NCBI GenBank assembly: GCA_025989215.1
Contig: JAPDNP010000007.1
Location: 1 to 64,000, forward strand
Direction: 5' to 3'
DNA: 64,000 nt
Origin: Neisseriaceae bacterium JH1-16
Lineage (GTDB): Bacteria; Pseudomonadota; Gammaproteobacteria; Burkholderiales; Chromobacteriaceae
The notes below the pieces were generated by a model, which saw only the letters and a list, made by a program, of their open reading frames with translations, was not told the origin of the DNA and did not search any database. Made by a program: the position numbers and the translations under genes. Of this stretch, positions 1 to 10,235 are shown in pieces (positions within the stretch are counted from its first letter, which is position 1; the number at the start of each line of letters is the position of its first letter).

Positions 1-110
1 TTTAACAGCAGCTCAACAAACCCTCGAAAACCCTGCTGTGACAACCTTCTCGGCCACGAAACCGCCCTCGATAACAATCGTGAAACCGGCACGACTACCC
101 CGAAAAGCCA
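1..110. other. Window edge, no gene recognised
   Basis: I see no coding pattern with recognisable similarity here. The stretch lies beyond the two hairpins that follow rnr on the minus strand. It may be intergenic or the margin of a gene outside the window. Confidence 0.4.
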
Positions 111-111
111 A

Positions 112-145
112 AAAGCTTGGCCGAACTGTCGTTCGGCCAAGCTTT
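112..145 (-). terminator. Intrinsic terminator after rnr, built from two inverted uptake-like words
   Basis: A perfect 15-bp inverted repeat (112-126 with 131-145, loop TGTC) is followed on the minus strand by five T residues. Each arm contains the 9-mer TTGGCCGAA preceded by C, a one-base variant of the repeat found throughout the window. It lies about 70 bp downstream of the rnr stop and is the best candidate for its transcription terminator. Confidence 0.75.
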
Positions 146-185
146 GATGCCAACTATGTAGTTATATAGAGAGCCGCCTTATCCC

Positions 186-209
186 ACGTCGCTATTTATA
201 TAGCGACGT
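186..209 (-). other. Hairpin just after the rnr stop codon
   Basis: A perfect 10-bp inverted repeat (186-195 with 200-209, 4-base loop) begins about 7 bases past the rnr stop on the minus strand. It has no T-tract, so it is more likely a 3'-end stabilising or processing hairpin than a terminator. Confidence 0.5.
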
Positions 210-215
210 ACTGCC

Positions 216-2459
216 TCATACCGCCTTTGCCTTACGGCTGCGCTTGGCGGGCTTGCCTTCTGATCCGGCGACCTCAGGCTCAGCAGCCTTCGACTCGACC
301 AGAACGAAGTCGACCTTGGAGCTTTCCAAGTCGGCGCGTGCGACCTTGACGGTGAGCCTGTCGCCCAAGCGGTATGTAATGCCGCTCTTCTCCCCGACGA
401 TCGCCATGATCTCCGGCTTGTAGTGGAAATAGTCTTTGCCAAGTTCCGAGATGTGCACCAAGCCTTCAGCGTGCACGCCGTCCAGCATCACGAACACGCC
501 GAAACTGGTTACCGCGCTGACTTTACCGATAAACACTTCGCCGAGCCTGTCGCGCATATAGTAGGTCTTCAGCCAGGCTTCAACGTCGCGGCTGGCCTCG
601 TCGGCACGGCGCTCGGTCACCGAGCAATGCTCGCCCAGCTGCAGCCACTTCTGTGCCGGCTTGTATTCCCTGCCGGCCAGCACCGCCTTGATTGCACGAT
701 GAACCAACAGGTCAGGGTAGCGCCGGATCGGTGAAGTGAAGTGGGTGTAGGCCTCGTAAGACAGACCGAAGTGGCCGATATTGCCCGGTGCATAGACTGC
801 CTGACGCATCGAACGCAGCAGCATGGTCTGCAACGCTTCGGCGTCGGGGCGGCCGCTGATCTGCTCGCTCAGCGCGGCATAGTCCTTGGTGCTCGGCTTC
901 TCGCCCCCGCCCAACGACAAGCCGGCCAGATTGAGGAAGCTGCGCAGGCTCTCGAGCTTCTCCGGCGTCGGCCCTTCGTGTACGCGGAACAGACACGGCT
1001 GCTTGTTCTTGATCAGGTAGTCGGCCGAGCAGACGTTGGCGGCCAGCATGCACTCTTCGATCAGACGATGCGCATCATTGCGAACCACCGGCACGATGCG
1101 GTCGATTTTGCCGTCGTCGTTGAACACCATCTGCGTCTCGATCGTGTCGAACTCGATCGCACCACGCTGATGGCGTGCCGCCAACAACACTTTGAACAAG
1201 TCATAGAGCACATCGATCTGCGGCTTTTGCGGATGATCGCTGCCGTGCTGCACCCAGTCCCACACCTGGTTGTAGGTAAGGCGCGCGCGCGACTGCATTA
1301 CGCCCGGGTAGAAGCGGTAAGCGGTGACCTCGCCCTGTTCGGAGATTTGCATATCGCAAACCATGCACAGGCGCTCGACCTCGGGATTGAGCGAGCAGAT
1401 GCCGTTGGACAGCGCCTCGGGCAGCATCGGAATGACCCGACGCGGGAAGTAGACCGAGGTGCCGCGCTCCAGCGCGTCGACGTCGAGCGCATCGCCCGGT
1501 TGCACGTAATGACTGACGTCGGCGATCGCCACGACCAGGCGGAAGTCTTTGCCGACGCGTTCGGCGAAAACCGCATCGTCGAAGTCGCGTGACGTCTCGC
1601 CGTCGATGGTGACCAGGGGCAGGTCGCGAATGTCTTCACGGCCCTTGCCCTCCAGATCTTTCTTACGCACGTTCTTCGGGGTCTTCTGCGCCTGTTCGAC
1701 CGCCGCGTCACTGAAGCGGTACGGTAGCACATGCTTGCGTAGTGCAATCTCGATTTCCATGCCCGGATCGGCATAAGCACCAAGCACTTCGATCACACGG
1801 CCGATAGGCTGGCGATAGGCATCGGGCTGGGCGAGAATCTCGACCATGACTACCTGAGCATGCAGTGCCGCGCCCTGGCCCCCTTGTTCGATCAGGATGT
1901 CTTGGTTGATGCGGCGGTCTTCGGCCACCACCAGCCAGACGCCGCGCTCGTGATAGATGCGGCCGACGACTTGTTTGACTGCGCGCTCGAGCACTTCGAC
2001 GATGCGCCCCTCGCGGCGGCCGCGCCGATCGGTGCCGACCACGCGCACCAGCACCTGGTCGCCGTGCAGCACCTTATGCAGTTCACGCTCGGACAGGAAC
2101 AGGTCTTCGCCGCCCTCTACAGGAATGGCAAAGCCGAAACCGTCACGGTGCCCCTGCACTGTACATTTGATCAGGTCGAGCTTGTCGGCGACGCAGACTG
2201 CGCCCTTCCGGTTAATGACCACTTGGCCATCGCGTTCCATCGCGACCAGGCGGCGTTCGAAATAACGGAACTCTTCTTTCTGGATGGACAACAGCTCGGC
2301 CAGCTCGGCCGGATACATCGGAACCCCCTGCTCGGCGAGCAGAGTCAAAACATACTCGCGGCTCGGCAAGGGATTGTCGTATTTGAGTTTTTCCCGCTCT
2401 AGGTGAGGGTCCTGTTCACGCAGGGTCGTTTTTTTTGAGTTATTCTGCTTTTTAGGCAT
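216..2459 (-). CDS. rnr: Ribonuclease R (RNB-family 3'-5' exoribonuclease)
   Basis: Processive 3'-to-5' exoribonuclease that degrades structured RNA and takes part in rRNA and tmRNA-linked quality control in the cytoplasm. The 747-residue product has N-terminal cold-shock/winged-helix-like parts, the RNB catalytic domain from about residue 285 with the Asp-rich motif SRDFDD (about 290), a C-terminal S1 domain (EVFIGKVSAVTSFGVFV, about 650) and a Lys/Arg-rich tail, matching family length and order. I chose the ATG at 2457-2459 because GAGG lies 6 bases upstream; the in-frame TTG two codons earlier would abut that site. rnr is transcribed divergently from the tRNA-Leu cassette, and its start overlaps the tRNA promoter. 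Two hairpins follow the stop, and no rlmB is visible downstream. Confidence 0.96.
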   Translation of the reverse strand: MPKKQNNSKKTTLREQDPHLEREKLKYDNPLPSREYVLTLLAEQGVPMYPAELAELLSIQKEEFRYFERRLVAMERDGQVVINRKGAVCVADKLDLIKCTVQGHRDGFGFAIPVEGGEDLFLSERELHKVLHGDQVLVRVVGTDRRGRREGRIVEVLERAVKQVVGRIYHERGVWLVVAEDRRINQDILIEQGGQGAALHAQVVMVEILAQPDAYRQPIGRVIEVLGAYADPGMEIEIALRKHVLPYRFSDAAVEQAQKTPKNVRKKDLEGKGREDIRDLPLVTIDGETSRDFDDAVFAERVGKDFRLVVAIADVSHYVQPGDALDVDALERGTSVYFPRRVIPMLPEALSNGICSLNPEVERLCMVCDMQISEQGEVTAYRFYPGVMQSRARLTYNQVWDWVQHGSDHPQKPQIDVLYDLFKVLLAARHQRGAIEFDTIETQMVFNDDGKIDRIVPVVRNDAHRLIEECMLAANVCSADYLIKNKQPCLFRVHEGPTPEKLESLRSFLNLAGLSLGGGEKPSTKDYAALSEQISGRPDAEALQTMLLRSMRQAVYAPGNIGHFGLSYEAYTHFTSPIRRYPDLLVHRAIKAVLAGREYKPAQKWLQLGEHCSVTERRADEASRDVEAWLKTYYMRDRLGEVFIGKVSAVTSFGVFVMLDGVHAEGLVHISELGKDYFHYKPEIMAIVGEKSGITYRLGDRLTVKVARADLESSKVDFVLVESKAAEPEVAGSEGKPAKRSRKAKAV

Positions 2460-2486
2460 TGACAACCTCGTTCGGGTCTATATAAT
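2459..2486 (+). promoter_or_regulatory. Near-consensus sigma-70 promoter for the tRNA-Leu cassette
   Basis: A perfect -35 hexamer TTGACA (2459-2464) and a perfect -10 hexamer TATAAT (2481-2486) are separated by 16 bp. A C/G-containing discriminator follows, as is usual for stable-RNA promoters. The first tRNA begins at 2534. The -35 element overlaps the rnr start codon on the other strand. Confidence 0.85.
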
Positions 2487-2533
2487 TCGCACTTCGTTGA
2501 GGCGCTGTGTCGGAAATGATACAGCAAACCAGC

Positions 2534-2620
2534 GCCCAGGTGGCGGAATTGGTAGACGCACTAGGTTCAGGTCCTAGCGGTGGCAACACTGTGGAAGTTC
2601 GAGTCTTCTCCTGGGCACCA
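2534..2620 (+). tRNA. tRNA-Leu (CAG), copy 1
   Basis: Class II tRNA of 87 nt including encoded CCA. The acceptor arm GCCCAGG pairs with CCTGGGC. The D-arm is GGCGGAATTGGTAGACGC, the anticodon stem CTAGG/CCTAG encloses anticodon CAG, a long variable arm follows, and the T-arm carries GTTCGAGTC. It reads CUG, evidently the main leucine codon here. It is the first of three identical copies. Confidence 0.97.
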
Positions 2621-2671
2621 CTCTATAACTTAGAGTAGGATAGCTGGAATCAACGTAGAAAATTTGGTCGT

Positions 2672-2758
2672 GCCCAGGTGGCGGAATTGGTAGACGCACT
2701 AGGTTCAGGTCCTAGCGGTGGCAACACTGTGGAAGTTCGAGTCTTCTCCTGGGCACCA
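2672..2758 (+). tRNA. tRNA-Leu (CAG), copy 2
   Basis: Identical over all 87 nt to the copy at 2534-2620, 51 bp downstream of it. The spacers differ in sequence, so only the tRNA unit is conserved. It is probably co-transcribed with the flanking copies. Confidence 0.97.
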
Positions 2759-2819
2759 AAGATTTCTTGTAAGGTCGTTTCACCATAAACGGCTGGCAGT
2801 AACGACAATTTAGGTTTTA

Positions 2820-2906
2820 GCCCAGGTGGCGGAATTGGTAGACGCACTAGGTTCAGGTCCTAGCGGTGGCAACACTGTGGAAGTTCGAGTCTTCTCCTGG
2901 GCACCA
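2820..2906 (+). tRNA. tRNA-Leu (CAG), copy 3
   Basis: Third identical 87-nt copy, 61 bp after copy 2. A strong intrinsic terminator starts four bases after its CCA, so it closes the cassette. Confidence 0.97.
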
Positions 2907-2909
2907 TCT

Positions 2910-2946
2910 AAAAAGCACAGCATTTTATGCTGTGCTTTTTCTTTTT
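2910..2946 (+). terminator. Intrinsic terminator of the tRNA-Leu cassette
   Basis: A 13-bp perfect stem (2910-2922 with 2928-2940, loop TTTTA) ends in a T-tract that continues to 2946 with one C interruption. Confidence 0.9.
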
Positions 2947-2975
2947 CCTCTCCCCGTTTCATACCCCATGAAGAA

Positions 2976-2993
2976 GGACGGCCTGAGCCGTCC
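2976..2993 (-). terminator. Probable terminator of the phosphoesterase gene
   Basis: GGACGGC (2976-2982) pairs with GCCGTCC (2987-2993) around a 4-base loop, followed on the minus strand by TTCTTC. It lies about 57 bp past the stop of the minus-strand phosphoesterase. Confidence 0.6.
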
Positions 2994-3007
2994 CGTCATC
3001 GCGCCGA

Positions 3008-3033
3008 TTCGGCCAACCTTACGGTCGGCCGAA
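3008..3033. repeat. Inverted pair of uptake-like words downstream of the phosphoesterase
   Basis: TTCGGCCAAC (3008-3017) faces an imperfect partner GGTCGGCCGAA (3023-3033), giving an 11-bp hairpin with one mismatch and loop TTAC. It sits in the short space between the phosphoesterase stop and the tRNA terminator. Confidence 0.7.
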
Positions 3034-3049
3034 CAGCAGCTCGCCAGTC

Positions 3050-5194
3050 TTACTTCTTGCGCGGGAAATCCAGCGTCGCACTCAGGTCGCCCATCGGCTT
3101 GAAGCCGTTGGCCACCAGGGCCGCATCACGCGATGCCAGGCCCGGCAGCACCGGCAGCGAATAGCGATGGGTAATGAAGCGCAGGATCGACGCGGTGTCG
3201 TACTGGGTCTTGTCGACGAAGCCCTTCTTGGCGTACGGCGAGATGATGATCGCCGGGATGCGGGTACCCGGCCCCCAGCGGTCGCCCTTCGGCACCGCGG
3301 CGTGATCCCAGAAGCCGCCGTTCTCGTCGTAGGTCACCACGATCAGCATGTTCTTCCACTGCGGGCTGGCCTGTAGCTTGGCGATCACATCGGCGATGTG
3401 CGCATCACCGTCGAACACGTTGGCGTAGCCGGCGTGCTGGTTGAGGTTGCCCTGCGGCTTGTAGAAGGCCACGGCCGGCAGCTTGCCGTTGGCGGCATCC
3501 TGCAGGAACTGGCTATCGTAGTCCTTCAGGTGCGCGGCGCGGTCGGCGGCGTGGCTGGCCGGATCGAAGCTGGCGTAGTAGTTGAACGGCTGATGGTGCG
3601 CCTGGAAGTTCGGCTGGGTGAAGTTATAGATGCCACTGCGGTTGCCCAGCACCGTGTTCCACGCACCCGCATACCAAGCCCAGCTCACCCCCTTGGCGGT
3701 TAGCAGATCACCGATGGTGGCCTGAGTCTGCGGCGGCAGCGTGGTGGCCTTGCTCGGGTCGGCATACTGGCCGCTGGTATCGCTGCTGGCCGGGGGATTG
3801 CCGCTTGGCTGATACGGCGGCTGCATGGTGTTGACCGCGTAGAACATGCCCGAGGCGTCCTTCGGCGTCAGCGTGCTGTCCTTCAGATAAGCCGGCGCGC
3901 CGTTCAGTACCGAGGTCGGCGCATTGACCGCCGGGGTCAGACGCACGAAGTTGCCGTTGGCGTCGGTGTCGATCGCCGAGATGCTGTTCTTGGCCGGCGA
4001 ACTGGCGGCATCCGCATTCGGGTAGGTCGGCGCACAGGCGCAGATCAAGTACTGGTGGTTGAGGAAGGAGCCGCCGAAGGCGCCCATGAAGAAGTTGTCG
4101 GCCAGCGTGTACTGCTGGGCCAGCTTCCACATCGTCATCTTGCTGCCGTCGTAGTAGCCCATCGATAGGCCGCCGGCGTCCGAATAGGCGGTGAACATAT
4201 CGTTCTTGCCGCCGTTAATCTGCATCTGGTTGTTATAGAAACGGTGCACCAGGTCGCGGGTGGTGACGTTCTGCCCTACCACCACGCCGGTGCCGTTCAA
4301 GCCGGCCGGGTCGTCGATCTGGAACGGCTTGTTGGCAAAACTGGCGGTCTGCGCCTGGCTCAGCGTGACGCTCTGGCCGGCGGCGGTCAGGCCGCCCCAG
4401 GTCGGCGGCAGCACCGGCAGGGTGGAGCCGTCGAAGTCCTTCTGCGGCGTGTAGCTGCCGGTCGAACTCTTGTTCACCCCGGGAATACCGTTGGCGCCGG
4501 GGAACAGACCGTACAGGTTGTCGAAGCCGCGGTTTTCGGCATAGATCACCACCACGTTCTGGATCTGGTCGAGCGCCAAGCGATTAGCCAGCGCCTTGCC
4601 CAGGTCGCCGTCCTTGCCGGCATCGGCCACCGCGTCGGCGATGCGGCCGATGGCTTGGTCGATCTCGACCTGCAACGCAGCCTTGATCTTCGGATCGCTC
4701 TCCTTGTTGTGATCGGCCAGCAGCTTGTCGACCGACACGCCCAGGCGTTGCGCCAGCGCATTCTTGGCGGCGGTCAGATCGCCGCCGTTCGCCTCGCTCA
4801 GAGCAACCAGCTCGGTCGACAGCGCACTGACTACCTGGCCGGCTCCGGCCGGGGCACGAAACACCAGCGGCGCGGTGATCGCGGTGGCGACCTTCTTGTC
4901 CGGGTCGTAGCGGGTGGCATCGGTGCCGATCTCGACCGCGACCGCCCCTTGGCCGGTCAGCGTGTAGGCGCCGTTGTCATCGGTGTAGGTGCTCGGCTCG
5001 CTGGCGTCGCAGCGGCCGTTATTGTTCAGATCGAGACAGACCTTGGCATGGCGGAAGTAACTGCCGGTGACGACGCCGCTGGTGGTAGGAGCCGCGGCCG
5101 TGTTGGCCGAATCGCTGCTGGAACAGCCGCCCAAGGCCATCAGGGCAGCCGTCAGCGGTAACAAACAGAATGTGCGCTTCATTATGAAATCCAT
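3050..5194 (-). CDS. Lipoprotein acid phosphatase / phosphoesterase (phospholipase C-type, AcpA-like)
   Basis: Predicted secreted phosphoesterase of the PF04185 family (AcpA and phospholipase C relatives), which hydrolyses phosphomonoesters or phospholipids. The 714-residue product starts with a lipoprotein signal: n-region MKR at residues 5-7, hydrophobic core and lipobox ALGGC. Residues 55-66 form a perfect EF-hand-type loop pattern (D-x-N-x-N-G-x-x-D-x-x-E). The catalytic family signature begins NVVVIYAENR at about 213, and a second metal-binding motif TYDENGGFWDH is at 621-631. No clear Shine-Dalgarno decides between the start at 5194 and the internal ATG at 5182; MKR is the better signal peptide. 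It is divergent from a di-haem peroxidase across a region holding a Pho-box-like site. Substrate unknown; phosphate-starvation induction is inferred. Confidence 0.88.
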   Translation of the reverse strand: MDFIMKRTFCLLPLTAALMALGGCSSSDSANTAAAPTTSGVVTGSYFRHAKVCLDLNNNGRCDASEPSTYTDDNGAYTLTGQGAVAVEIGTDATRYDPDKKVATAITAPLVFRAPAGAGQVVSALSTELVALSEANGGDLTAAKNALAQRLGVSVDKLLADHNKESDPKIKAALQVEIDQAIGRIADAVADAGKDGDLGKALANRLALDQIQNVVVIYAENRGFDNLYGLFPGANGIPGVNKSSTGSYTPQKDFDGSTLPVLPPTWGGLTAAGQSVTLSQAQTASFANKPFQIDDPAGLNGTGVVVGQNVTTRDLVHRFYNNQMQINGGKNDMFTAYSDAGGLSMGYYDGSKMTMWKLAQQYTLADNFFMGAFGGSFLNHQYLICACAPTYPNADAASSPAKNSISAIDTDANGNFVRLTPAVNAPTSVLNGAPAYLKDSTLTPKDASGMFYAVNTMQPPYQPSGNPPASSDTSGQYADPSKATTLPPQTQATIGDLLTAKGVSWAWYAGAWNTVLGNRSGIYNFTQPNFQAHHQPFNYYASFDPASHAADRAAHLKDYDSQFLQDAANGKLPAVAFYKPQGNLNQHAGYANVFDGDAHIADVIAKLQASPQWKNMLIVVTYDENGGFWDHAAVPKGDRWGPGTRIPAIIISPYAKKGFVDKTQYDTASILRFITHRYSLPVLPGLASRDAALVANGFKPMGDLSATLDFPRKK

Positions 5195-5288
5195 TAGAGG
5201 AAAACTGCGCGCATTATGCTTACGAGATGTTACGTGTCCGTGAGCGCTTTATGACGAACATTTCGGTATCGACGCCAATCTCCCACAG

Positions 5289-5306
5289 CTGTCATCAGTC
5301 GGTCAT
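5289..5306 (+). promoter_or_regulatory. PhoB-box-like direct repeat
   Basis: CTGTCAT (5289-5295), a 4-base spacer, then CGGTCAT (5300-5306): two 7-mers at the 11-bp spacing of a Pho box, 13 of 14 positions matching CTGTCAT. A possible -10 TAGACT (5317-5322) lies 10 bp downstream, where PhoB-dependent promoters have theirs, pointing to the peroxidase at 5355. Control of the divergent phosphoesterase is plausible but not shown. Confidence 0.6.
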
Positions 5307-5354
5307 TCATGACGACTAGACTGCGCGCCACTCTTCTATTGCGCAGAAGCCACC

Positions 5355-6701
5355 ATGCTCTCCAAGCCCCTCTTCCCGACCGAGGCGTTCCGCCCGGCGC
5401 AAGTACTGCTAATGCTTGGCCTGTTGCTGGCCGCCGGCTGCAGCGACAAGGTGACGAACTCTCAGCAGGTCGTTTCGCCGAGCAAGCCGCCGGCCTATCA
5501 GAATGCCGCCTATGCGCCAGATGGCAAGCGCCCGCCAGTCGCCGAACTGGCGGCACTGGGACGGCAGTTGTTCTTCGACCGCTCACTGTCCGCCTCCGGG
5601 CAATTGGCTTGTGCCAGCTGCCACAGTCCGGAGCATGCCTACGGTCCGCCGAACCGGCTGGATGTGCAGTTTGGCGGCGCCAGCGGCCAGGCGCAGGGCG
5701 GCCGCGCGGTACCGTCGTTGCGCTACCTGCAGAACGTGCCGCCGTTCACCGAGCATTTCTTCGACAACGACGGCGACGACAGCGTCGATGCCGGCCCGAC
5801 CGGCGGACGCACCTGGGACGGCCGCGCCAACTCGGCACACGATCAAGCCCGCATTCCGCTGTTGGCACCGAACGAGATGGCCAACAGCTCGCCGGCCGAG
5901 GTGGTCGCCAAGCTGAAAAAGGCCGCTTATGCCGACCAGTTCCGCCAGGCCTTCGGCGCTGATGTGTTCGCTAACGACAACCGCGCCTTCGCCAAGGCAC
6001 TGATGGCGCTCGAGGTGTTCCAGGAGACACCGACCGAGTTCTACCCGTACAACAGCAAATACGACGCCTACCTGCGCGGCCAGGTAAAACTGAGCCGCCA
6101 GGAGATGCGCGGCCTGGCCGTGTTCAACGACCCGAATAAAGGCAACTGCGCCTCCTGTCACCTGAGCGGCATCAGCTCGGAAGGCGCCTTCCCTGCGTTC
6201 AGCGACTTCGGCCACATTGCGGTGGGCGTGCCGCGCAATACCCGTTTGGCGATCAACACCGACCCCAGCTACTACGACCTGGGCGATTGCGGCCCGCTGC
6301 GTACCGACCTGAAGGACAAACCGGAATACTGCGGCCTGTTCCGCACTCCATCGCTGCGCAACGTCGCCACTCGCCAGAGCTTCTTCCACAACGGCGCCTT
6401 CCACAGCCTGCGCCAAGTGCTGGAATTCTACGCCGAGCGCGACAGCCGGCCGGAGCGTTGGTACCCGCGCGGCGCCGACGGCAAGGTCGCCAAGTTCAAC
6501 GACCTGCCGGCCCGCTACCAGCAGAACGTCAATATGGAAGCGCCGTTCGGCCAACATCCTGGCGACAAGCCGGCGTTCAACGCACACGACATCGACGACA
6601 TGCTCGCGTTCCTGAAGACGTTGAACGACGGCTACCCGGCTGCGGATAAGGGCAAGGTTGGCCGAAACACCGTGGCCAAGACGCTGCCGCACACCGGCTG
6701 A
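5355..6701 (+). CDS. Di-haem cytochrome c peroxidase family lipoprotein
   Basis: Member of the bacterial cytochrome c peroxidase / MauG family, di-haem enzymes of the cell envelope that reduce peroxide or carry out related oxidations. The 448-residue product has a lipobox LAAGC (Cys29) and two haem-binding CxxCH motifs, CASCH at 86-90 and CASCH at 265-269. His and Met ligand candidates follow. Length fits the family with a lipoprotein leader. It is divergent from a phosphoesterase and follows a Pho-box-like element, so a link with phosphate starvation is inferred. The C-terminal part holds two copies of the window-wide 10-mer (6546 and 6657). A strong hairpin terminator separates it from convergent purA. 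True substrate unknown. Confidence 0.9.
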   Translation: MLSKPLFPTEAFRPAQVLLMLGLLLAAGCSDKVTNSQQVVSPSKPPAYQNAAYAPDGKRPPVAELAALGRQLFFDRSLSASGQLACASCHSPEHAYGPPNRLDVQFGGASGQAQGGRAVPSLRYLQNVPPFTEHFFDNDGDDSVDAGPTGGRTWDGRANSAHDQARIPLLAPNEMANSSPAEVVAKLKKAAYADQFRQAFGADVFANDNRAFAKALMALEVFQETPTEFYPYNSKYDAYLRGQVKLSRQEMRGLAVFNDPNKGNCASCHLSGISSEGAFPAFSDFGHIAVGVPRNTRLAINTDPSYYDLGDCGPLRTDLKDKPEYCGLFRTPSLRNVATRQSFFHNGAFHSLRQVLEFYAERDSRPERWYPRGADGKVAKFNDLPARYQQNVNMEAPFGQHPGDKPAFNAHDIDDMLAFLKTLNDGYPAADKGKVGRNTVAKTLPHTG

Positions 6702-6723
6702 GCGCAATCAAGCAGCCAAACAA

Positions 6724-6749
6724 AACGGGCGCCCCGCAGGGCGCCCGTT
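6724..6749. terminator. Bidirectional terminator between the peroxidase gene and purA
   Basis: An 11-bp perfect GC-rich stem (6724-6734 with 6739-6749, loop CGCA) lies between two convergent stops. There is A-rich sequence on one side and TT on the other. Confidence 0.8.
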
Positions 6750-6770
6750 GTCACATCGACAAGCTGGAAA

Positions 6771-9249
<2,479 letters not shown>

Positions 9250-9270
9250 TTTCAATTGCCACACAAGCTA

Positions 9271-9326
9271 AAGGCGGGAGAGGCTCCCGCCTTGTCATCG
9301 GCAAACTGGCCGGGGACCCCGGCCAG
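9271..9326 (-). terminator. Two hairpins after hflC, likely terminator
   Basis: Two GC-rich inverted repeats lie between the hflC stop and the hisZ start: 9306-9315 with 9317-9326 (very small loop), and 9271-9280 with 9284-9293 (10-bp stem, loop AGG) followed on the minus strand by TTTAGCTT. The second looks like the terminator of the hfq-hflX-hflK-hflC transcript. Confidence 0.65.
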
Positions 9327-9344
9327 CGCTTTCATGTCGGATTG

Positions 9345-10235
9345 TTATTTACCCTTGCCTGCACCGGCCTGCGGGTTCTTGAAGTATTTGAAGAACTCCG
9401 AGTTCGGTTCAAGCACGAGTACATCGCTCTTGTTCTTGAAGGACTGCTTGTACGCGTCCATGCTGCGCCAGAAGGCGTAGAACTCCGGACTCTTGCCGTA
9501 GGCTTCGGAATAAATCCCCGCGGCCTTGGCATCGCCCTCGCCCTTCAGCTGCTGCGCTTCCTTGTACGCCTCGGCCAGGATCACCTCGCGCTGGCGGTCG
9601 GCATCGGCGCGGATCCGTTCAGCATCCGCGGCGCCTTCGCTGCGCAGCTGACTGGCGACGGTACGCCGCTCGGACTGCATGCGGTCGTACACCGAAGTGC
9701 TAATTTTATCCGGAAAATCGACGCGCTTTAAGCGGACATCGAGAATTTCCACGCCGATCTTACGAGCGTCGGCATCGGCGCGCTTGCGCACGATGTCCAT
9801 CACCTGGTCGCGCTGCCCCGAAATCACGTCCGAAACGGTCTTCTGACCGAACTCGGCACGCAGGCCATCATTGATGGTCTGACGCAGTCGCGACACCGCT
9901 GCCTGCTCGTTGCCACCGACGCTCTTGTAGAACTGCTCGACGTTGATCACGCGCCACTTCACGTAGCTGTCGACCAGCACGTTCTTCTTCTCGCGGGTGT
10001 TGAACAGCTCCGGCGACTCGGTATCGATGGTCTGGATGCGACGGTCGAAATAGCGCACGTTCTGCAGCAGCGGCACCTTGAAATGGATGCCCGGCTGCTT
10101 GATCACGTCGACCACTTCACCGAACTGGAACACCAGCGCGTACTGACGCTGGTCGACCGTGAACAGCGACAGACTGGCCAGCAGAGCCGCCCCGATCAGC
10201 GCAACCAGAGTTGGAATCAGTTTATCCATGCTCAC
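9345..10235 (-). CDS. hflC: HflC, FtsH-protease modulator (SPFH/band-7 protein)
   Basis: Inner-membrane SPFH protein that assembles with HflK into the large periplasmic cage around the FtsH protease and modulates turnover of membrane proteins. The product has an N-terminal membrane anchor (about residues 6-24), then the band-7 domain beginning VDQRQYALVFQFGEV, and a coiled-coil-rich C-terminal half with many EAD/AERI repeats. It starts at GTG 10235, overlapping the hflK stop by four bases (GTGA), or at ATG 10229 two codons later; translational coupling is likely either way. Length is normal (294-296 residues). Confidence 0.97.
   Translation of the reverse strand: MSMDKLIPTLVALIGAALLASLSLFTVDQRQYALVFQFGEVVDVIKQPGIHFKVPLLQNVRYFDRRIQTIDTESPELFNTREKKNVLVDSYVKWRVINVEQFYKSVGGNEQAAVSRLRQTINDGLRAEFGQKTVSDVISGQRDQVMDIVRKRADADARKIGVEILDVRLKRVDFPDKISTSVYDRMQSERRTVASQLRSEGAADAERIRADADRQREVILAEAYKEAQQLKGEGDAKAAGIYSEAYGKSPEFYAFWRSMDAYKQSFKNKSDVLVLEPNSEFFKYFKNPQAGAGKGK

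Noticed and set aside
2826-3164. Open frames across the tRNA-Leu copies
   Set aside because: They read through tRNA and terminator sequence and have no ribosome site.
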